From the NCBI RefSeq assembly GCF_001660705.2, contig NZ_LYBV02000032.1, positions 107,050 through 171,049 of the forward strand: DNA of 64,000 bases, read 5' to 3'. Numbering within the stretch: position 1 is the stretch's first letter; every line of letters starts with the position of its first letter. The stretch is from Saccharicrinis aurantiacus (lineage in GTDB: Bacteria; Bacteroidota; Bacteroidia; Bacteroidales; Marinilabiliaceae). Below are positions 35,279 to 45,500 of this stretch, in pieces. Below the pieces are notes generated by a model. The model was not told the origin of the DNA and did not search any database. It saw only the letters and a list, made by a program, of their open reading frames with translations. The position numbers were made by a program, and so were the translations under genes.

Positions 35279-36421
35279 ATGTTATTTGAGCAAGTAGTAG
35301 GGCAACACAATATAAAACAAAGCTTAGTGCGGATGGTAAAAGAAAACAGAGTGAGTCACTCTTTATTGTTTTCTGGTGCCGAAGGAAATGGGAAGTTAGC
35401 CATAGCTCTTGCATTTGCTCAATATATCAATTGTCTAAACCCAAAAGAAAACGACTCCTGCGGCACTTGTAGCTCGTGCATAAAATACACAAAGTATGTG
35501 CATCCCGATTTACATTTTGTTTTTCCTGTTATCAAAAGCAATAGCGATAAGAATCCCGTAAGTTCAGGATACTTAACTCAGTGGAGAGAGTTACTTAACG
35601 AAACTCCTTATTTTGCGTTGGGTACTTGGCTAAATAAAATAAGAAAAGAAGGCGAAAATAAACAAGGAGCCATATTTGCATCTGAAAGCACGGAAATAAT
35701 AAAAAAGTTAAGCCTTAAAACTTTTGAAGGAAAGTATAAGGTGATGATTATTTGGATGCCTGAAAAAATGAATGAGGCTACCTCAAATAAGCTACTGAAA
35801 ATATTAGAGGAACCATTGGGCAATACTGTTTTTATAATGGTATCTAACCAGCCCGATCAAATGATTTCAACAATCCTTTCGCGCACCCAACAATTAAAAA
35901 TACCACGCTTATCAGACGAAGAGGTGGAACGTTTCTTAACCTCAAACAAAGGCTTACCTTCAGCTGAAGCTAAGGGAATTACCAAAGTTGCTAATGGCAG
36001 TATTATTGATGCCATGGAGCAAATTAAAATGAGTGAGGATAACCAGTTGTTCCTTGACTTATTTATACGAGTTATGCGTTTAAGTTATGCGCGCAAAGTT
36101 GGCGAGCTTATGAAATGGGTTGAGGAAGTGAGTCGCTTACCTCGAGAATTACAACGAAATTTCTTAAATTACGCAATTGCCCTTATCCGAGAAAATTACA
36201 TAATGAACTTTAAGCGTCAAGAAATTGTTTACCTCACCCCTGAACAAATGGCTTTCTCGCAAAAGTTCTCTCCATTTATTAACGATGTAAATGCTATGAT
36301 AATTGCTGAAGATTTTTCTTTAGCAGATTCGCACATCGGGCAAAATGGAAATAGTAAAATTGTATTGTTTGATTTAGGTCTAAAACTAATCATCTCAATA
36401 AAAGCAGGGGTTGAAGTATAG
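35279..36421 (+). CDS. holB: DNA polymerase III subunit delta'
   Basis: 380 residues. Part of the clamp loader. The N-terminal AAA+ fold starts LFEQVVGQHNIKQSLVRMV; the P-loop GAEGNGKLA lacks the usual Ser/Thr, as is common in the non-hydrolysing delta' subunit. A zinc-binding group is CGTCSSCIKY. Sensor and SRC regions appear in MNEATSNKLLKILEEP and FIMVSNQPDQMISTILSRTQ. It is followed by ricT and gldH in the same orientation, a gene order common in Bacteroidota. Confidence 0.93.
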   Translation: MLFEQVVGQHNIKQSLVRMVKENRVSHSLLFSGAEGNGKLAIALAFAQYINCLNPKENDSCGTCSSCIKYTKYVHPDLHFVFPVIKSNSDKNPVSSGYLTQWRELLNETPYFALGTWLNKIRKEGENKQGAIFASESTEIIKKLSLKTFEGKYKVMIIWMPEKMNEATSNKLLKILEEPLGNTVFIMVSNQPDQMISTILSRTQQLKIPRLSDEEVERFLTSNKGLPSAEAKGITKVANGSIIDAMEQIKMSEDNQLFLDLFIRVMRLSYARKVGELMKWVEEVSRLPRELQRNFLNYAIALIRENYIMNFKRQEIVYLTPEQMAFSQKFSPFINDVNAMIIAEDFSLADSHIGQNGNSKIVLFDLGLKLIISIKAGVEV

Positions 36422-36493
36422 AGCACGTAAAAGTAACATGCAAATGTTACTAATTAATATATATTCAGGCGAAAGCCTTTAAAAACATTAGTA

Positions 36494-37822
36494 ATGGAAG
36501 AAGTACAATCTAAGTGTAGTACTTGTAGCAGTAGGAGTGAAAAACTAAATGTCTTCGATTGGTTGGCAGATATACCAGAAGGCTGCAATGTTTCAGATAT
36601 AGTAGAAGTTCAGTTTAAAAATACACGTAAAAGTTATTTTAAAAACAGCAATGGTTTGCGCCTTAAAAAAGGTGATGTAGTTGCTGTTGAAGCCTCTCCA
36701 GGGCACGATATTGGTAAAGTATCGTGTACGGGTGAGATTGCTGTTCTTCAAATGAAAAAGAATAAATTATCGCTTCATAGTTACGAGTTCAAACGATTAT
36801 ATCGTCATGCTAAACCTGTTGATGTTGAAAAATGGGAAGAGGCAAAAGGGTTAGAGCATGAAACAATGATTGAGAGTAGAAAAATTGCTCTTGATCTAAA
36901 CTTAAATATGAAAATTGGTGATGTAGAATACCAAGGAGATAGAACAAAAGCTATTTTCTACTACATTGCTGATGAACGTGTTGATTTTCGTCAACTGATT
37001 AAAGTACTTGCAGATAGATTCAAGGTAAGAATTGAGATGCGTCAAATTGGAGCCCGTCAAGAGGCTGGGCGCATTGGAGGTATTGGCCCATGTGGTCGTG
37101 AATTATGTTGCTCTTCTTGGATTACCAATTTTGTATCTGTAACAACAAATGCTGCTCGCTATCAAGAGATATCTTTAAACCCTCAAAAACTCGCAGGGCA
37201 ATGTGGCAAACTTAAATGTTGCTTAAACTTTGAGTTGGATGCATATATTGATGCTCAAAAAGATTTCCCTCGTATTAACATTCCGTTAGAAACTGTAGAT
37301 GGTACTTATTACCATTTTAAAACAGACATTTTCAAGGGAGTTATGTGGTATTCTTCAGATAGGATGGTACCTGCTAACCTTGTTGAAATGCCGGTAAGTC
37401 GTATTAAAGAAGTAATCCGATTAAATAAACGCGGTAAAAAAGTTGATCAGTTGGTTGACGAGCGTGTAGTTACCAAAAGAGAAATTAAAACGCTCGATTA
37501 CGAAAACGTAGTTGGTGAAGATAGTATTTCAAGATTTGATGAACCTAAAAAGAAACGTCCATCTAAATCGAGAAATGCAAACAAGAAAAGACGTAAACCT
37601 GGAGGTAATAACCCTAATGCTAACAAGCAACAAGGTGAACGATCGCAATCTGATAAACCAAAAGGTGATAAGCCAACTCAAAACAAAAGAGAAGGCGGAA
37701 AACCTAATAACAGATCGAGTAACAGAAATAAAAGGCCGAATACTAGGAGTAACAATAGACCAAACAGGCCTAATAATTCAGCACCTAAGAACAATAAACC
37801 AAGTGATGAATCAGCAAAATAA
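36494..37822 (+). CDS. ricT: PSP1 domain protein RicT (YaaT)-like with long basic tail
   Basis: 442 residues. The PSP1 core (about 20-300) has the cysteine clusters GPCGRELCCSSWITNF and LAGQCGKLKCCLNFELDAY that ligate iron-sulfur in RicT of the Ric(AFT) complex, which affects RNase Y-dependent mRNA processing in Bacillus; the role in Bacteroidota is unknown. From about residue 335 the protein is a low-complexity tail of Lys, Arg, Asn, Pro and Gly (more than 100 residues), likely disordered and RNA-binding. Its 3' end overlaps the gldH start by 17 bp. Confidence 0.9.
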   Translation: MEEVQSKCSTCSSRSEKLNVFDWLADIPEGCNVSDIVEVQFKNTRKSYFKNSNGLRLKKGDVVAVEASPGHDIGKVSCTGEIAVLQMKKNKLSLHSYEFKRLYRHAKPVDVEKWEEAKGLEHETMIESRKIALDLNLNMKIGDVEYQGDRTKAIFYYIADERVDFRQLIKVLADRFKVRIEMRQIGARQEAGRIGGIGPCGRELCCSSWITNFVSVTTNAARYQEISLNPQKLAGQCGKLKCCLNFELDAYIDAQKDFPRINIPLETVDGTYYHFKTDIFKGVMWYSSDRMVPANLVEMPVSRIKEVIRLNKRGKKVDQLVDERVVTKREIKTLDYENVVGEDSISRFDEPKKKRPSKSRNANKKRRKPGGNNPNANKQQGERSQSDKPKGDKPTQNKREGGKPNNRSSNRNKRPNTRSNNRPNRPNNSAPKNNKPSDESAK

Positions 37823-38279
37823 TTATTGGCTTATCATATTTGTGTTTGCCCTAGTTTCTTGTGGCCCAAAGGTTGTATACGAAACTAACATCAATATTAG
37901 CGATACGGGTTGGCATAAAGATTCAGTAGCTGTATTTAAAAGTGAAGTTACTGAGCTTAACAGGGATTATCACTTGCTTTTACAGCCCAATGTTAATATG
38001 GATTATGCCTATAATAACATTTGGTTTTTTATTGATGCAATAGCTCCATCTGGTCATATTCAACGCGATACTGTTAGTTGTTATTTATCGGCTGTTGATG
38101 GTGAAATGTATGGAAATAAGCAATGGTTTAGTGATGATTACATCTCTGTTCAACCCTATAAACTGAACATTCGGTTTCCCGAGAAAGGCGTATATACATA
38201 CCGTATTGCACAGGGAATGCGCGATGAAAATATTATGGGGTTAAACTCCATCGGATTAAAAATAATAGAAGTAGAATAA
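37806..38279 (+). CDS. gldH: gliding motility lipoprotein GldH
   Basis: 157 residues from the ATG at 37806. The lipoprotein signal NYWLIIFVFALVSC gives a lipid-anchored N-terminus, followed by the GldH pattern (TGWHKDSVAVF, NIWFFIDAIAPSG, YKLNIRFPEKGVYTYRIAQG). GldH is needed for gliding in Flavobacterium and co-occurs with type IX secretion. The open frame extends upstream to 37512, but that part only reads the ricT tail out of frame, so the internal ATG with the signal peptide is the real start. The 17-bp overlap with ricT suggests translational coupling. Confidence 0.88.
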   Translation: MNQQNNYWLIIFVFALVSCGPKVVYETNINISDTGWHKDSVAVFKSEVTELNRDYHLLLQPNVNMDYAYNNIWFFIDAIAPSGHIQRDTVSCYLSAVDGEMYGNKQWFSDDYISVQPYKLNIRFPEKGVYTYRIAQGMRDENIMGLNSIGLKIIEVE

Positions 38280-38310
38280 AACTAACCTTAGTTAGTTGAT
38301 AATTAGAGAA

Positions 38311-39066
38311 GTGGGAAAGAATAAATTATTTAAGTTTGCGAAGTTAGAAACTTACCCTCATGTTTTTCAGGCAACTTTCGATGAGCCAAATCGTGAAGAT
38401 TTTCACATGAAGGGAAAATGGAGTAAAGAGTTTTTTAAAAACGATAACCCTATTGTATTAGAATTAGGTTGCGGGAAAGGTGAATATACAGTTGGTTTAG
38501 GCGAATTATATCCTGATAAAAACTTTATTGGAATGGATATTAAAGGTGCTCGTATCTATACTGGCGCTACTCAAGCTTTAAACAAAGAAATGAACAACGT
38601 TGCCTTTATTAGAGCCAAAATTGAATTGATTACTTCTTTTTTTGCAGAAGGTGAAATTGATGAAATTTGGATTACTTTTCCAGATCCTCAAATGAAGAAA
38701 ACTAGAAAACGATTAACCTCAACTAGATTTCTTGATTTCTATAGGAATATATTAAAAACGGATGGATTGTTACATCTTAAAACAGATAGTAACTTTTTAT
38801 ATACCTACACTGATGCTTTGGTAAGCGAAAATAAACTACCAACAGAAGTAAATACCGACAATTTATATAATAGTGAAATTGTTGATAAGGTATTATCCAT
38901 AAAAACCTATTACGAATCACAGTTTTACGAACAAGGTATTCCAATAAAATACTTGCGTTTTAAGATACCTCATGGAGTTGATCTTACTGAACCTGATATT
39001 GAGATTGAATATGATGAGTACCGCAGTTACAATAGAGGCGCCAAAATGCCAGACGAAAAAAAGTAG
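38311..39066 (+). CDS. trmB: tRNA (guanosine(46)-N7)-methyltransferase
   Basis: About 251 residues. It methylates G46 in the tRNA variable loop using SAM. The SAM-binding motif is [19 protein letters not shown], and the substrate motif is [15 protein letters not shown]. The start is taken at GTG 38311 because homologues begin with GKNKL...KF, which follows directly; a TTG at 38296 would add five residues. It lies 31 bp after gldH and just before the alkyltransferase-like gene. Confidence 0.93.
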   Translation: MGKNKLFKFAKLETYPHVFQATFDEPNREDFHMKGKWSKEFFKNDNPIVLELGCGKGEYTVGLGELYPDKNFIGMDIKGARIYTGATQALNKEMNNVAFIRAKIELITSFFAEGEIDEIWITFPDPQMKKTRKRLTSTRFLDFYRNILKTDGLLHLKTDSNFLYTYTDALVSENKLPTEVNTDNLYNSEIVDKVLSIKTYYESQFYEQGIPIKYLRFKIPHGVDLTEPDIEIEYDEYRSYNRGAKMPDEKK

Positions 39067-39077
39067 AATTCACATAT

Positions 39078-39416
39078 ATGCTTCCTACAAACTTTGTTGA
39101 TGATGTATTAAAAATAACTCGTAAAATCCCGAAAGGCAGAGTAACAAGTTATGGTGCCATTGCAAAAAGCCTTGGGGTAGCAAAGTCCAGTCGAATGGTT
39201 GGCTGGGCTCTAAAGAAGTCAGGCATGGAAATTGAATTTGTGCCTGCTCATAGAGTTTTAAACCGTAATGGTTTACTAAGTGGTAAAAATGCCTTTAGCT
39301 CTGAAACACGTATGCAAGAGCTCCTTGAAGAAGAAGGCATAGAAGTACAAAATGATAAAGTAGTTCGCTTTTCTGAACTATTTTGGGACCCAATTTCCTT
39401 GGGCGAAATTCGATAA
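39078..39416 (+). CDS. alkyltransferase-like protein (ATL), MGMT fold without catalytic Cys
   Basis: 112 residues, only the DNA-binding domain of O6-alkylguanine-DNA alkyltransferase. The active-site motif PCHRV is PAHRV here (residues 56-60), so the alkyl-accepting Cys is Ala. The nucleotide-flipping Tyr (SYG, Tyr25) and Arg finger (SSRMVG, Arg39) are kept. ATLs such as E. coli YbaZ (Trp in that position) and Thermus TTHA1564 (Ala) bind alkylated bases and hand them to nucleotide excision repair. It is 11 bp downstream of trmB. Confidence 0.92.
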   Translation: MLPTNFVDDVLKITRKIPKGRVTSYGAIAKSLGVAKSSRMVGWALKKSGMEIEFVPAHRVLNRNGLLSGKNAFSSETRMQELLEEEGIEVQNDKVVRFSELFWDPISLGEIR

Positions 39417-39515
39417 TATATTTATTTACAAGATATTTTATGCAACTGAGCAGTTGTTGTTAATAGATGAATCGTATATTTGTCCTTATTTTTAATAAAT
39501 TTAAATAAATATAAG

Positions 39516-40625
39516 ATGAGTTTTTATCCTCAATTAGTATTGGATGCCTTAAAGCATGTAAAGCATCCAGGAAAAGGCAAAACTATCGTTGAGCTAGAAA
39601 TGGTTGAAGACGATATTAAAATTGATGGAAAAAGAATAACATTTAGTTTACTATTTGATAGACCAAATGACCCAATGATTCCTTCAATAAAGAAGGCATG
39701 TGTTCAGGCTATTGAAACATATATTGGTGATGGTGTTCAAATTGAAGGGAACATTTATGTTAAGATTAAACCAAAGCCTAAACCAAAAGCTACAAAACTA
39801 TTACCTCAGGTTAAAAATGTAATTGCAGTGGCATCTGGTAAAGGTGGTGTTGGTAAATCAACCGTTACTTCAAACTTAGCAGTTGCACTTGCAAAAGCAG
39901 GATACAAAGTAGGTTTATTTGATGCTGATATTTTTGGTCCTTCGGTACCTAAGATGTTTAAAACAGAGCAAGAGCGTCCATTATTGGATAAGGTTAACGG
40001 AAAAGACATCATTATTCCAGTAGAACAATATGGGGTTAAGATGTTATCCATCGGATATTTTGTAAACCCTAATGATGCTACTGTATGGAGAGGTGCAATG
40101 GCAACCAATGCACTACGTCAATTAATTTCAGAATGTAATTGGGGCGAGCTTGATTATTTACTCTTAGATCTTCCTCCGGGTACAAGTGATATACACTTAA
40201 CATTAGTGCAAACACTTTCAATTAATGGAGCTGTTATAGTTACAACACCACAGGATGTAGCCTTAGCTGATGCAATTAAAGGAGTTAGTATGTTTAAAAG
40301 TAAAAGTATAAACGTACCAATACTAGGACTAGTTGAAAACATGGCTTGGTTTACACCTGCTGAACTACCGGAGAATAAATATTATATTTTTGGTAAAGAT
40401 GGGGGTAAAAAACTTGCCGAAGAATTAGAGGTACCATTATTAAGTCAAATTCCAATAGTCCAAAGTATACGAGAAGGAGGCGATGGTGGTGAACCTGCTG
40501 CTCTTGATGAAAATACGGCTACGGGTATTGCATTTACAGACTTAGCTAATAAAGTAGTGGCAGCTATTGAAGAACGTAACTCAACCTTACCTCCAACACA
40601 GGTTGTTGAAACACAAATAAAATAA
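39516..40625 (+). CDS. mrp: Mrp/ApbC/NBP35 family iron-sulfur carrier ATPase
   Basis: 369 residues from the ATG at 39516. An N-terminal MIP18-like domain (about 1-90) is followed by the deviant Walker A AVASGKGGVGKSTVTSNLA, then FDADIFGPSVPKMF, LDLPPGTSDIHLT and TPQDVALADAIKG. These carriers move 4Fe-4S clusters to target proteins. The usual CxxC pair is not evident in this protein, as in some bacterial members. A nifU-type scaffold gene follows after 54 bp, supporting a role in Fe-S assembly. Confidence 0.93.
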   Translation: MSFYPQLVLDALKHVKHPGKGKTIVELEMVEDDIKIDGKRITFSLLFDRPNDPMIPSIKKACVQAIETYIGDGVQIEGNIYVKIKPKPKPKATKLLPQVKNVIAVASGKGGVGKSTVTSNLAVALAKAGYKVGLFDADIFGPSVPKMFKTEQERPLLDKVNGKDIIIPVEQYGVKMLSIGYFVNPNDATVWRGAMATNALRQLISECNWGELDYLLLDLPPGTSDIHLTLVQTLSINGAVIVTTPQDVALADAIKGVSMFKSKSINVPILGLVENMAWFTPAELPENKYYIFGKDGGKKLAEELEVPLLSQIPIVQSIREGGDGGEPAALDENTATGIAFTDLANKVVAAIEERNSTLPPTQVVETQIK

Positions 40626-40679
40626 ATTTATAATATTCTCCTCTACTTTAATGTAGAGAAGAGCAATTAATATTTTAGT

Positions 40680-40916
40680 ATGGAATATACAGATTTAGTT
40701 GAAAAAGCCCTAGACGAAATTAGACCATATTTAAAAGCCGATGGCGGTGATATTGAATTGGTAGAAATAACTGATGATTTAGTGGTTAAAGTGCAACTGA
40801 AAGGCGCTTGCGTAGATTGCCCGATGAGTTATCAAACCATGAAGAATGGCGTAGAACAGGTAGTAAAAAAGGTTTTACCACAGGTTAAATCAGTAGAAGC
40901 AATTGAGGTTGAATAG
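40680..40916 (+). CDS. NifU C-terminal domain protein (Fe-S scaffold/carrier)
   Basis: 78 residues. The whole protein is a single Nfu domain: VEKALDEIRPYLKADGGDIE, then the cluster-binding CVDCPMSYQTMKNGVE (CxxC). It probably transfers Fe-S clusters together with the Mrp-type ATPase encoded upstream. The convergent response regulator ends 6 bp away. Confidence 0.93.
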   Translation: MEYTDLVEKALDEIRPYLKADGGDIELVEITDDLVVKVQLKGACVDCPMSYQTMKNGVEQVVKKVLPQVKSVEAIEVE

Positions 40917-40922
40917 ATATTT

Positions 40923-42260
40923 TTAATCCATATTGAAATCTTTATCTTTCTGATCTCGCTTTTTCATATTGTAGATGGTTGATTTACCGATATCGAGAAT
41001 TTGTGCCACTTTTAATACATTGTTATTATTTTCTTTTAAAAAGTGCCTAATAATTCTCTCGGTATATTCTTTCAATGTCATCTTTTCGGCCAACAAATCA
41101 AGTTTAGCATTTGAAGAGGTTAGCATAACATCCTCTTCATCTACTTTACCATCAGCCGCCATTACAGCACTTAATTCTACAATTGCTTTTAACTCGCGCA
41201 CATTACCAGGGTATGCATAACTCATTAATTTTTGCTTAGCCCCAATTGTAAATGTTTTTTTCTCTAAGCTATTATTGGAGCAAAAAACATCTAAAAAATG
41301 TTGACCTAATAATATTATATCGTGTTTTCGTTCTTTTAGCGAGGGTATATAAATTGGTAATCCGAGCAAACGATAATACAAATCTTCCCTAAAATTACCT
41401 GCACTTATTTCGTCTAATAAATTTTTATTGGTTGCAACAATAATTCTACAATTAACCTTAGTCCCTTTCCTACTCCCACTCTTCTTAATCTCTCCTTCCT
41501 GAATAACGCGCAACAGTTTAGCCTGCAGATTTAAATCCATTTCACCAATTTCATCAATAAAAATGGTTCCTTTCTCAGCATCTGCAAATTTGCCCAATTT
41601 ATTTTCATTACTCGACCCAAATAGTTCCTCTTCAACATACTCCTTGGGGATTGCACTCATATTAAGAGTTACAAATGGTGCGTTCTTACGCGATGAATTA
41701 TAATGAATCGTTTTGGCAGCAAGCTCTTTCCCTGTTCCTGACTCGCCATAAATTGATATATTAATATTCGGAACTTTTATGGCCTTCTCAATAAGTGCCA
41801 ATACATTTTTCATTGAAGGGCTATCTCCTAATATGGCAGTTCCAAAACTATATTTCTTAGAAATTTCATTCTTAAGTAAAGAAATCTCATTAAGCAGAGA
41901 CTTTTTATTAATAATATTATGAATCGAATTGTGTAATCTATCCTTTATATTATCATCTTTAATAATATAATCATACGCACCCTCCTTTAGTAATTGTACG
42001 GCCCCCGAAACACTATCTTCTCCCGAAATAATAATAACATCAATGTTCGCATTAAATTTTTTAATACGTTTTAAAATTTCGAGTCCCGAATAATCGGGTA
42101 AACCAAGATCGAGGGTAACTATATCTGTATCTTCCGTTAACTGATTTAAAAAGCTTTCGCCATTAAAGAATGGAATAATCTCAACATCTTCAACTTCAGC
42201 GATAGAACGTTCGATCAATTTGTTGTATACTTTATCGTCTTCAACAACATTAATTTTCAT
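40923..42260 (-). CDS. NtrC-like response regulator lacking the GAFTGA loop
   Basis: 445 residues. The receiver domain has Asp51 in VTLDLGLPDYSG and Lys101 in YDYIIKDD. The AAA+ domain has Walker A YGESGTGKELAAK (about 171-183), Walker B GTIFIDEIGEMD and the arginine finger region FREDLYYRL. A Fis-type helix-turn-helix is at the C-terminus (VLKVAQILDIGKSTIYNMKK). In place of ELFGxxxGAFTGA... it reads ELFGSSNENKLGKFADAEKG, so the sigma-54-contacting loop is missing. It may regulate transcription without activating sigma-54. No partner kinase is adjacent. Confidence 0.9.
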   Translation of the reverse strand: MKINVVEDDKVYNKLIERSIAEVEDVEIIPFFNGESFLNQLTEDTDIVTLDLGLPDYSGLEILKRIKKFNANIDVIIISGEDSVSGAVQLLKEGAYDYIIKDDNIKDRLHNSIHNIINKKSLLNEISLLKNEISKKYSFGTAILGDSPSMKNVLALIEKAIKVPNINISIYGESGTGKELAAKTIHYNSSRKNAPFVTLNMSAIPKEYVEEELFGSSNENKLGKFADAEKGTIFIDEIGEMDLNLQAKLLRVIQEGEIKKSGSRKGTKVNCRIIVATNKNLLDEISAGNFREDLYYRLLGLPIYIPSLKERKHDIILLGQHFLDVFCSNNSLEKKTFTIGAKQKLMSYAYPGNVRELKAIVELSAVMAADGKVDEEDVMLTSSNAKLDLLAEKMTLKEYTERIIRHFLKENNNNVLKVAQILDIGKSTIYNMKKRDQKDKDFNMD

Positions 42261-42518
42261 AGTAAAGAGCCATTAAAAGAGAGCTAAACCTAAGTAAAGT
42301 TCAATAATTAGGTAAAATCATTAAATATGTTTGATAAAAGGTAATAAAAACCAAAGATGAATGTTTCATTACACTGTTAATTCAAATATATTTGTTTGCT
42401 AGTTATTGCATAAATATATAAAATGTTTTAGCCAAGCATTCAAAAATTAGAGCTGTTCAGATAATAATTTTACAGAATGCCTGTTTTATTATGGGGAAAG
42501 CCTTTTTAAGAAATAAAA

Positions 42519-45500
42519 ATGACCATTAAAAAACTCTTCATTTATATACCTATCGTTATTCTATTAATCGGATGTTCTACAAAAAAGAACACCTGGCTTA
42601 GTAGAAACTATCATAACATGACAGCTCATTATAATGTATATTTTAATGGGAAAGAAAGCATGAAAGAAGGTGTAAAATCCATTCAAAAATCGAATCAGGA
42701 TGATTACACGCAAATCCTTACAGTATTTCCCGATTCTAAAAAAGAAGCGGCTAGTGTAGCATCTTCTAATATGGATAGATCTATTGAAAAAGGTGTTAAA
42801 CTAATTAAGAAGCACTCCATACGTAAAAAGCCAAAGAAAAAGGATAACGATTCTCAACAATATAAAAACTTTATAAGCCAGAATGAATTTAACAAATGGG
42901 TAGACAATGCCTATTTAATGATTGGGAAAGCACATTTCATGAAACATGAATTTTATGTGGCGCAGCAAAGTTTCTCATATATGTTTAGAGAATTCAGAAT
43001 AGGGCCAGAGTGGTATGAAGCGCAACTTTATATGGCACGCTCCTATATCGAAATTGGTGACTATGCAACAGCAAAAATTATTTTAGATGTTTATGATTTA
43101 GAAGGCAAAGCTCCCTATAAATTATACGGTTTCTTTTCGGCTATTTATGCCGATTATTACCTGCGACAAGGAGATGTTGCGTCAGCCATTCCATTTATGA
43201 AAACAGCGGCTGAAAGCATTACTGGTAAGTATTATCGCACACGCTTTAACTTTATCTTAGCGCAACTTTATCACGATCAGAATATGTATGCTGAGGCGAG
43301 TGCTGCCTATAAAAAAGTAATCCAATCTAATCCACCTTACGAATTGGCATTTAATGCAAAAGTGAATAGAGTAAGTGTAGTTTTTGAGGAAGAAGGATTT
43401 GCAGCTGTTTTAAAAGAAGTGAAAAAATTGCTGCGCGATAAAAGAAATCAAGATTATACCGACCAAATCTATTACGCATTAGGAAAAGCCTACTTAGCAG
43501 AGCAGCAAGAGCAAATAGCCACCGATAACTTTGTTTTATCTATCCAATCAAGCATCGATAATACACACCAAAAGGGATTATCGTTTTATGAACTTGCCAA
43601 AATAGAGTACAATAAACCAATTTACCGTACAGCTTATTATAATTTAGATTCTGCCATGCTAAATCTAAATAAAGACTTTCCGAGGTACGAAGAGTTATCC
43701 GAACTCAACGAGACTTTATCTGAACTTGTAACTAATTTAGATATTATAGCTCATGAAGATAGCATCCAACGCATTGCTAAAATGGACTCTTTAGATCGCT
43801 TGGCTTATATCGATCAGTTAATTGAAGATGAAATTGCAAGAGAAGAAGCATTGAAGAAACAACAAGAAGAGTTTGATAACGGAGATTTCTTCTTTGATAA
43901 TAATATGAGTTCATCAAATCCATCCGAAGGAGGTAAATGGTATTTCTACAATCAGAATTCCATTTCAATGGGTAAAATGGAGTTTGAAAAACGATGGGGA
44001 CGACGCAAATTAGAGGATAACTGGCGAAGAGCAAATAAGGAAGTAGTGATTGAAGATCCAATGGCCGATCCAGAAGCTGATTTTAATGATGATGATCCAT
44101 GGGGAGAATTAGCAAACGATTCTATCATTTCTGCTAGTGGTGGCGACGAAGTTACCGATTTAAAAAGCAGAGATAGCTATTTGCGAGGATTGCCATTAAC
44201 TGAAGAGGCTATTATTGCATCTGATAAAAAAATAGAAGAAGCATTGCTTTCTGAGGGTTTAATATATAAAGACGACCTTGAGAACCTTCCTTTTGCAATA
44301 GATGCTTTTAATGAGTTAATTAGGCGATTCGGCAGTAGCACCTATACCGAAGATGCATTAATGAACCTTTATTTGTGTTATCAAAAACAAGATGATTCGC
44401 AAGGTATGGCACAAACTAAAGCACAGCTAATGCTAAGGTATCCTGATGGTGAGTTTACGGCTTTCTTAAATGATCCATTGTTCTTTGAGAAAAGAGAAGC
44501 CCGAGAAAAAGAAATTGAAACACTGTATCAGAATGCGTATAATCGATATTTATTTAACGATTTTGTAACGCCTCTGAAAAATGAAAAACAAGCATTTATA
44601 ATTGATGAGAAAAGTGAATTGTTACCTAAATTCATTCTACTATCAGCCTTATCCAATGCTAAAACAGGAGTTTTAACGGAGTTTGAGGGCGACTTAAAAA
44701 GGATTATTAATGATTATCCTGAAAGTGAACCTGTGCCTATGGCCAAAGAGCTGCTTGCCGAATACGAAAAAGGTAGAGTTCCTGTAGTTGGCCCTGTTCA
44801 ATCTAATTTGATAGATAAAAGGAATGAACAACTTGAAGAAGATCGAAGAAATAGTTTAGGCGACTCCAAAGGTATCGAAATTCCTTCATCGTATAACAGG
44901 TCGGATAAAGCAGTTCATAGTTTGGTAATAATAATTAATCCTGAAGCTGATATAAATAGGCTGCGTTTTAACTTGGCAGATTACAATTTCTCTAAATTTT
45001 TGCTGAACGATTATGAAATGTTGGCTAAGAAATTACCGGATGGAACGCCAATACTTGAAGTTGCAGGTTTCAAAAACAGACTTGAGGCGCAAGATTATTT
45101 CTACTCCTTACGTGAACGTGAGCAAGTTTTTGATGTGCCAGATTTAAGCAGGTACAACTTATATGTAATTACTCAAGCTAACTTAGAGTATATGATTTCT
45201 TCTGGAGATCAAGGGGCATATAACAGATTTTTTGAAGAAAATTATTTAAGTGCTGAATCGTTCAAAAACTACTCTTCTGAGGAAGTTGAAGAACTTATTT
45301 CAACTGATGAAGAAGAAGCTCCAACTAAAGATGTAGAAGAAAAAGTAGTTGCTCCAATAAATAAAGAGGAGAATATTTCTACTAACAACAATGAGACGAA
45401 TAATACAATACAGTACAATAATAATGCAATAAAAGAAGAAGCAAAAGCTTCTGACGTAACAACTGAAGTACAAAAAGAGCCACAAAAAGAAACGGAAGTT

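Noticed and set aside
35375..35400. Degenerate P-loop in holB as an inactivating mutation
   Set aside because: Delta' subunits commonly lack the full Walker A motif; the gene is otherwise intact.
37512..37805. N-terminal extension of gldH to 255 residues
   Set aside because: It only reads the ricT tail in another frame; the lipoprotein signal begins at the ATG at 37806.
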